Origin: Acidovorax sp. CCYZU-2555
GTDB taxonomy: Bacteria; Pseudomonadota; Gammaproteobacteria; Burkholderiales; Burkholderiaceae_C
DNA: 64,000 bases
NCBI RefSeq assembly: GCF_018413525.1
Contig: NZ_JAHCDD010000011.1
Location: forward strand, 1 to 64,000
Reading direction: 5' to 3'
Under the pieces are notes generated by a model, which saw only the letters and a list, made by a program, of their open reading frames with translations, ran no database searches and was not told where the DNA came from. Made by a program: the position numbers and the translations under genes. Positions 59,547 through 64,000 of this stretch are shown one piece after another (the stretch's first letter is position 1; each line of letters begins with the position of its first letter).

Positions 59547-60207
59547 GCAGGTAGTACTCGTGGTCGGTGGTGAATTCGGCGAGGAATTCATCGCGGATGA
59601 TGGCGCCGGCGGCCGAGTCATCGCGGCTGAATTGCGTCTGGAACAGCGCGGCCGCCTGCTGCTTCAAGGCGCGCTCTTCGGGCGCGAGCGTGATGACCGC
59701 CACCCCCTCCTGGGCGAAGAACTGCGCGCGGCGCGCGCTGTCGGTCAAGCTCCAGACCGGGTAGAAAATGCTTTGCCCGGCGCCGGCGACCTTGCGCAGG
59801 CCGTGGGCCACCATCTCGTGGTCGGGATGGCCGTCGTGCCACCAGGGCGCAACGCACAGCGCGTCGGCGCGGCAATGGTTTTGCAGCGCGCGCTCGATCA
59901 GCGATTCCTGCTCCATCAGCTGCGAATCGCCCAGACCCCAGAACGTGGGCGGCGGATAGCCGAGCAAAGCCGCCGCCTGCAGCGACTCCTGCTGGCGCGC
60001 GGCGCGCAAGACCATGTCCTCCTCGGCGGGCAAGGCGCCAAAGCAGCGTTCGCCATCGGTGACGATATGCACGTCGACGCGCAGGCCCAGCCGCTGGGCG
60101 CAGCGTATCAGGCCAAAGCAGCCGAAAATCTCGTCGTCGGGATGGGGCGCGAGCACCGTGAGCGCATCAAAACCGCGCAACAGCATTTCAACGGGCACGG
60201 GCGGCAT
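59536..60207 (-). CDS. PIG-L/LmbE-family deacetylase
   Basis: The 223-residue zinc hydrolase has LTVLAPHPDDEIFGCFGLI (AHPDDE metal motif) and the third zinc ligand in WHDGHPDHEMVAHGL, with RQQESLQAAALLGYPPPTFWGLGDS between, as in MshB and BshB. It removes an N-acetyl group from a sugar conjugate. ATG 60207 follows the ACAD-like stop by two bases. It likely generates the free amine for the adjacent methyltransferase. Confidence 0.88.
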   Translation of the reverse strand: MPPVPVEMLLRGFDALTVLAPHPDDEIFGCFGLIRCAQRLGLRVDVHIVTDGERCFGALPAEEDMVLRAARQQESLQAAALLGYPPPTFWGLGDSQLMEQESLIERALQNHCRADALCVAPWWHDGHPDHEMVAHGLRKVAGAGQSIFYPVWSLTDSARRAQFFAQEGVAVITLAPEERALKQQAAALFQTQFSRDDSAAGAIIRDEFLAEFTTDHEYYLHGH

Positions 60208-60209
60208 GG

Positions 60210-61163
60210 CTACAGCTCCCACGCCACGGCCGGCGCCTGCGACAGCCGGCCCAAGTCCGCGTCGTCTTTTTCCGCATGCTGCTGCGTGCACCAGACCGCG
60301 AGATCGGCGCAGCGCTGCGCGTGTTGGGCGTCGGTGCACAGCGGCCCGGGTCCCATGGCGCGCGCGCTGCGCTCGATGATGTCGCTGGCCAGGCCGCGCA
60401 CGAAAGCACGCAGCGCCTGGACTTCCTCGACCCAGGGCTGGCCGGGCGCAGCGTCGATGCGCTGCGCCAATTGATGGAACATCGCCCGGGCCGCGCGCAG
60501 CTGCGTGAACATCGCGCCCAGGTGCGCGGCCGCATGCGGCTGGTCGGCGTGCAGCCGCGTGCGCAGCAGCTGCGCAATCTCGCAGGCCGCGCCATACCAG
60601 CAGGCCGCAATGCCCGCGCCGCCATGCCAGAAACCCGGGCGCTGCAGATAGACCGAACGCGCGCCCAGTGAAATGGCCGGCGTATGCGCGAAATGCACTT
60701 GCGGCGTCTGCACATGGCGCATGCCCAGCGCCTGCCAGCCCTGGCTGTCGATCGCTATGCCCGGCGCGCCCATGTCGACCATGGCAAAACGTGGCCCATG
60801 CTCGGCGTCCTCGCAGGTCAGCAGTGCATGCGTGGTGATCTGCGCGCCCGAGCACCAGGACTTGCTGCCGACCAGCTCCAGGCCTTGCGCAGCGGACTGC
60901 AACTGCAGCCGCGCCCAGGGGTTCTCCGCGGCCCACACGCTCCAGATGCGCGCCTGCGGCGGCGGCTGCACACCGAGGTCCTGCAAGATGGTCAGCGCAT
61001 CCCAATGGGCTTCGGCCAGCTTGCAGGCGGCGAGGTCCTGTGCCGCCAGCGCGGCCAGAGCGCGCCAGCGCTGCAGTGTCGCGCCCGCAGCGGCGCCGGG
61101 CGCGGGCAAGCATGCCGTGGTCTGCAGCGTGCGCAGGAACAGGTCGGTGCTGGCGCCGCTCAT
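60210..61163 (-). CDS. Short acyl-CoA-dehydrogenase-like protein of ots cluster
   Basis: The 317-residue protein is about 60 residues shorter than usual acyl-CoA dehydrogenases and lacks most of the N-terminal helical domain. The beta domain (LELVGSKSWCSGAQITTHALLTCEDAEHGPRFAMVDM) and C-terminal helices (ASDIIERSARAMGPGPLCTDAQHAQRCADLAVWCTQQHAEKD) remain. It begins [13 protein letters not shown] at ATG 61163 and overlaps the otsA stop by four bases. It may be a flavoprotein oxidising a sugar or acyl conjugate; no usual substrate motif is seen. Confidence 0.75.
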   Translation of the reverse strand: MSGASTDLFLRTLQTTACLPAPGAAAGATLQRWRALAALAAQDLAACKLAEAHWDALTILQDLGVQPPPQARIWSVWAAENPWARLQLQSAAQGLELVGSKSWCSGAQITTHALLTCEDAEHGPRFAMVDMGAPGIAIDSQGWQALGMRHVQTPQVHFAHTPAISLGARSVYLQRPGFWHGGAGIAACWYGAACEIAQLLRTRLHADQPHAAAHLGAMFTQLRAARAMFHQLAQRIDAAPGQPWVEEVQALRAFVRGLASDIIERSARAMGPGPLCTDAQHAQRCADLAVWCTQQHAEKDDADLGRLSQAPAVAWEL

Positions 61164-62566
61164 GAACCGGTTCTTTCGAAGACATGGTTCTGGCAGGCGA
61201 ACAGGTCGAACAGAAAGCGTTGATGCCACCACTGGATATTGTGGCTGCGCAGGCGCTTGAGCATCGCGCGGTGGCGCTGTACGCGCTCGAGCAGCGGCAT
61301 CTGCAGCGCGCGCTCCATCGCCTGTGCGACGCTGCGCGTATCGAAAGGATTGACCAGCAGCGCTTCGGTCAGCTCCTGCGCCGCGCCCGCGAACTCCGAC
61401 AGCACCAGCACGCCAGGATCATCGGGGTCCTGCGCGGCGACGTATTCCTTGGCGACCAGGTTCATGCCGTCGCGTACAGGCGTGACAAGGCCTACGCGCG
61501 CCAGCCGGTAAAAGCCCATGAGCTGGTCCTGCGCATAGACCGTGTTGACGTAACGCACCGGTGTGTAGCTGGGCGTGCCGTGGCGGCCGTTGATGCACGA
61601 GGCCTGGGCTTCGAGCGCCGTGCACAGCTGCTGGTAGCTGGCGAGCGCGCTGCGCGTGCGGCTGGCAATCTGCAGCAGCACCGGGGATTGGGCGTCGATG
61701 CCGCCGCCCAGATATTCAGCAAATGCCTGGAACTTGTGCTCCAGCCCCTTGCTGTAGTCGAGCCGGTCCACACCCAGCACCAGCGGGCGCATGCCCAGCG
61801 ACTGCCGCAGCTCCTGCACCGCGGGCCCGGCCCAGACCGCGGGCGCCTGGTCTTCGATGCGCTGGGTGTCGACGGAAATCGGGTAGACGCCGAACTGGGT
61901 GCTGCGCCCGCGGCAATGCAGATGAAAGCACTCTTCGCCGGCCTGGATGATCTGCATTTCGGGCTGCCGACTGCGCTCTGCCTGGAAATAATCCAAGAGA
62001 TTCTTCAAGTCGTTGCGCGTCTGCAGGCCCACGATGTCGAAGGCCAGCAGCGCCGCCAGGAGTTGCGCATGCACGGGAATCGTGCGTATCAGGTCGGGCG
62101 AAGGTACGGGAATATGGTGGAAGTAGCCGACCGCGCCGTCGAAGCCGCTGTCACGCAAGGCCTGCGCGGTCAGCAGCAGGTGGTAGTCATGCACCCAGAC
62201 GAAATCATCTTCCTGGGCGCAGGCCAGCACTTCGTCGGCGAACTTGCGGTTGACCTGTCGGTAAATCGCAAATCCATTTTGCGAATACCGCAGATGATCC
62301 GGCCTCGAATGGCAAACCGGCCATAACACCTCGTTGGAAAAACCCAGATAATATTCGCTATATTCTTCTTCGGTCAGCGAAAAAACACGATATTCAAGAT
62401 TTTCTTGCGCCCCGCATTTTCTCTCGAAACTTGGTGATACTGCGCCGCCCCAGCCGATCCATATGCCTTGCACCGTCTCGAACGTGTCTTTAACCGCAGT
62501 CGCGAGCCCGCCGGAATGGGGGGCTTCATCGTGGCAGACCCGGTTCGAGACAATAATTAATTTCAT
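61160..62566 (-). CDS. otsA: Trehalose-6-phosphate synthase
   Basis: The 468-residue GT20 enzyme has the N-terminal loop IIVSNRV...HSGGLATAV, the substrate residues in [45 protein letters not shown], the UDP-glucose site [20 protein letters not shown], and [35 protein letters not shown]. It makes trehalose-6-phosphate from UDP-glucose and glucose-6-phosphate. It is the first gene of the operon; its first 250 bases and the upstream region are much more AT-rich than the rest. No strong ribosome site is visible before ATG 62566. Confidence 0.95.
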   Translation of the reverse strand: MKLIIVSNRVCHDEAPHSGGLATAVKDTFETVQGIWIGWGGAVSPSFERKCGAQENLEYRVFSLTEEEYSEYYLGFSNEVLWPVCHSRPDHLRYSQNGFAIYRQVNRKFADEVLACAQEDDFVWVHDYHLLLTAQALRDSGFDGAVGYFHHIPVPSPDLIRTIPVHAQLLAALLAFDIVGLQTRNDLKNLLDYFQAERSRQPEMQIIQAGEECFHLHCRGRSTQFGVYPISVDTQRIEDQAPAVWAGPAVQELRQSLGMRPLVLGVDRLDYSKGLEHKFQAFAEYLGGGIDAQSPVLLQIASRTRSALASYQQLCTALEAQASCINGRHGTPSYTPVRYVNTVYAQDQLMGFYRLARVGLVTPVRDGMNLVAKEYVAAQDPDDPGVLVLSEFAGAAQELTEALLVNPFDTRSVAQAMERALQMPLLERVQRHRAMLKRLRSHNIQWWHQRFLFDLFACQNHVFERTGS

Positions 62567-62725
62567 TTTTATAACGGATAGTGTTTGACATGTTCAAACC
62601 GAATTTCCATTATTGCCGTGGATGAATTTAAAAATGTAGGAGAGCTCGCCCTGTGATTGTGGGAGCTCAATAAATAGCTTCTTTATTTATAAAATTAAAA
62701 ACCGATAATTTCAGGCAATGAAATG
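62567..62725 (-). promoter_or_regulatory. AT-rich otsA promoter region
   Basis: This 160-bp stretch is AT-rich and contains TTGACA-like and TATAAA-like sequences on the minus strand (TTTTATAAATAAAG), and two GAGCTC sites at 62641-62646 and 62664-62669 that form an inverted repeat around GCCCTGTGATTGTGG. It is the only upstream DNA for the six-gene operon, so its promoter must lie here. The exact -35/-10 pair is not certain. Confidence 0.5.
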
Positions 62726-62763
62726 GCCCGCGCGGCCCGGCCGTCAAATCCGGTCGCGCGGGC
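62726..62763 (-). terminator. Hairpin after TonB-dependent receptor gene
   Basis: A nine-base perfect stem GCCCGCGCG / CGCGCGGGC with a 20-base loop lies ten bases after the receptor stop codon (minus strand). A U-poor tail makes it a weak or factor-assisted terminator. Confidence 0.5.
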
Positions 62764-62772
62764 TGGCGGCGA

Positions 62773-64000
62773 TCAGAAGTAGTAGTTGAAGCTCAGCGTG
62801 GCTTCGCGATCCACGCCGCGGAAGATGCCCGCAAAGTACTTCCTGTCGAACAGATTGTTCACGTTGAGCGCCACGCGGTAGCGCGGCGTCTGGTAGGCCA
62901 CGGCGAGATCGGCCAGCGTCACGCCCGTATTGGTGTTGAGCTGCCCGTTCGACGCCACGCTGTACGGCGAGGCCCCCTTGTAGCGCACACCCGCGGCCAG
63001 CATCAGGCCTTGCACCTGGCGCGGACGGTAGTCGAGCCACAGGCTCGCCATGTGCTTGGACGTCTGCAGCGTCTGGCGGCCGATCTCGGCGGGCCTAGTG
63101 CTTTGCGTGGTACGCGGATCGGTATAGGTGTAGCTCGCCAGCGCGCCGACTTCGCGCGTCACGGCAAAGCGGCCTTCGAGTTCGATGCCGGTGGAGCGCA
63201 CTTCGCCGGTCTGTATGCTGAAGCGCGGGTGGTCCGGGTCCTGCGTGCTGACGTTGGTCTGCGTCAGATCGAACAGCGATGCGGTCAGCAGCGTCGTGCT
63301 GCCCGCGGGCTGGAACTTCACGCCGACTTCGTATTGCTTGCCGCGGCGCGGCTTGAACGTGCTGCCATCGAACTGCAGGCCCGTGACCGGATCGAACGAC
63401 GTCGCGTAGCTCGCATAGGGGGCGAAGCCGTTGTCGAACTGATAGAGCAGCCCGGCGCTGCCCGTGGTCGCGCGGTCATCCATGTGCGGCTGGGTGGTGT
63501 TCAGCTGCGTGGTGTGCACCTTGTCGTGGCGCAGGCTCAGGTTGGCGATCCAGCGCTCCCACTTCAGCTGGTTGAGCGTGTAGATGCCGGTCTGGCGCAG
63601 ATCGCTGGAGCTGTCCTCGAGTTCGGGCGCGGCGATCGCCTGGCCGTAGACGGGTGCCTGCAGATCGAGATGGGGCACATCCCAGCCGAAGCCCAGGCCG
63701 CCGCGTTCGCGGTACTTGACGTGGTCCAGCCCGAATACCAGCCTGTGCTGCAGCGCGCCCCATGCGAGGTCCTTCTGCACGCGGCTGTCGACGGTCAAGG
63801 TGCGCCCCTGGGTCTGCTGCGCCAGATTGGCGCGCGTGACGCTGCGGCCGTCGGCCAGCACGTCCATGGCATAGATGTGGCGGTAATCGATATCGATGGT
63901 CGAATAGCGCAGGTTCTGCGTCAGCAGCCAGCCGCTGTCGGTCTGGTGCGAGAACTCATAGCCCAGCGAGCGCGTGTCGCGGTCGAAGCGGTCGAAGCCC
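62773..64000 (-). CDS. TonB-dependent siderophore receptor (partial, 5' end outside window)
   Basis: About 408 codons of the barrel are visible, including RVQKDLAWGALQHRLVFGLDHVKYRE, GFAPYASYATSFDPVTGLQFDGSTFKPRRGKQYEVGVKF, RYKGASPYSVASNGQLNTNTGVTLADLAVAYQ and the C-terminal NVNNLFDRKYFAGIFRGVDREATLSFNYYF ending in phenylalanine, as in FhuA/FpvA-type receptors. The plug and signal are off the right edge. No FecI/FecR-type genes lie downstream in the visible part. Confidence 0.92.
   Translation of the reverse strand, partial: GFDRFDRDTRSLGYEFSHQTDSGWLLTQNLRYSTIDIDYRHIYAMDVLADGRSVTRANLAQQTQGRTLTVDSRVQKDLAWGALQHRLVFGLDHVKYRERGGLGFGWDVPHLDLQAPVYGQAIAAPELEDSSSDLRQTGIYTLNQLKWERWIANLSLRHDKVHTTQLNTTQPHMDDRATTGSAGLLYQFDNGFAPYASYATSFDPVTGLQFDGSTFKPRRGKQYEVGVKFQPAGSTTLLTASLFDLTQTNVSTQDPDHPRFSIQTGEVRSTGIELEGRFAVTREVGALASYTYTDPRTTQSTRPAEIGRQTLQTSKHMASLWLDYRPRQVQGLMLAAGVRYKGASPYSVASNGQLNTNTGVTLADLAVAYQTPRYRVALNVNNLFDRKYFAGIFRGVDREATLSFNYYF

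Overview
The window looks like chromosomal DNA from a high-GC betaproteobacterium, most likely order Burkholderiales and probably family Comamonadaceae. This rests on gene content and repeats, not on a marker gene. There are five Bug-type tripartite tricarboxylate transporter (TTT) receptors, many LysR, IclR, LacI and TetR regulators beside small catabolic operons, CaiB/BaiF CoA-transferases, and a family of REP-like repeats (core CCTTCGACAAGCTCAGG) of a kind I know from comamonads. No rRNA, tRNA, phage, transposase or CRISPR array was recognised.

Layout. (1) 1-10.3 kb, minus strand: a beta-oxidation operon running from a fused hydratase/hydroxyacyl-CoA dehydrogenase through thiolase, two acyl-CoA dehydrogenases, enoyl-CoA hydratase, CoA-transferase, Bug receptor and nitronate monooxygenase to etfB, cut by the window edge. 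The order resembles the pimelate (pim) operon. A divergent LysR gene with a clear operator faces it. (2) 11.4-16.8 kb: a TetR regulator; a LacI regulator with two identical operators facing a Bug receptor plus amidohydrolase; and a Bcr/CflA-type MFS pump that may be under the TetR. (3) 16.9-22 kb: a MarR-controlled EmrAB-type tripartite pump (outer-membrane lipoprotein, EmrA, EmrB) ending in a strong terminator. (4) 22-27.6 kb: a PRC-barrel protein, an unrecognised 204-residue protein with its own strong promoter, and an IclR-controlled aldehyde dehydrogenase / broken dehydrogenase / Bug operon. (5) 28-36 kb: an RND efflux operon with a lipase-like gene and divergent LysR, the arrangement of Burkholderia CeoAB-OpcM / BpeEF-OprC. 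(6) 36-42.5 kb: Fur-box-preceded FecI/FecR, a TonB-dependent receptor and three inner-membrane proteins (DUF3649, PepSY, DUF3325), an iron-uptake locus. (7) 42.5-56.5 kb: transglutaminase-like protein, LysR/alpha-hydroxy-acid oxidase pair, Bug/RraA/hydroxyacid dehydrogenase group with LysR, and an acyl-CoA ligase / MaoC dehydratase / CoA-transferase / Bug / thioesterase / IclR operon. (8) 57-62.6 kb: a ferritin-like protein and a six-gene overlapping operon in which otsA and otsB enclose a short acyl-CoA-dehydrogenase-like protein, a PIG-L deacetylase, a NodS-like methyltransferase and a family 2 glycosyltransferase. (9) The right edge holds the 3' part of a second TonB-dependent receptor.

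The strongest candidate for an undescribed system is the ots-enclosed cluster. Its four inner genes could together make or modify a methylated, deacetylated sugar conjugate alongside trehalose. Other points of note are a nonsense codon in a dehydrogenase gene, a lipase-like protein without its nucleophile serine, an acyl-CoA ligase whose C-terminus has grown through a REP array, a ~250 bp inverted repeat pair 19 kb apart, and matching TetR-type operators in front of two separate genes.
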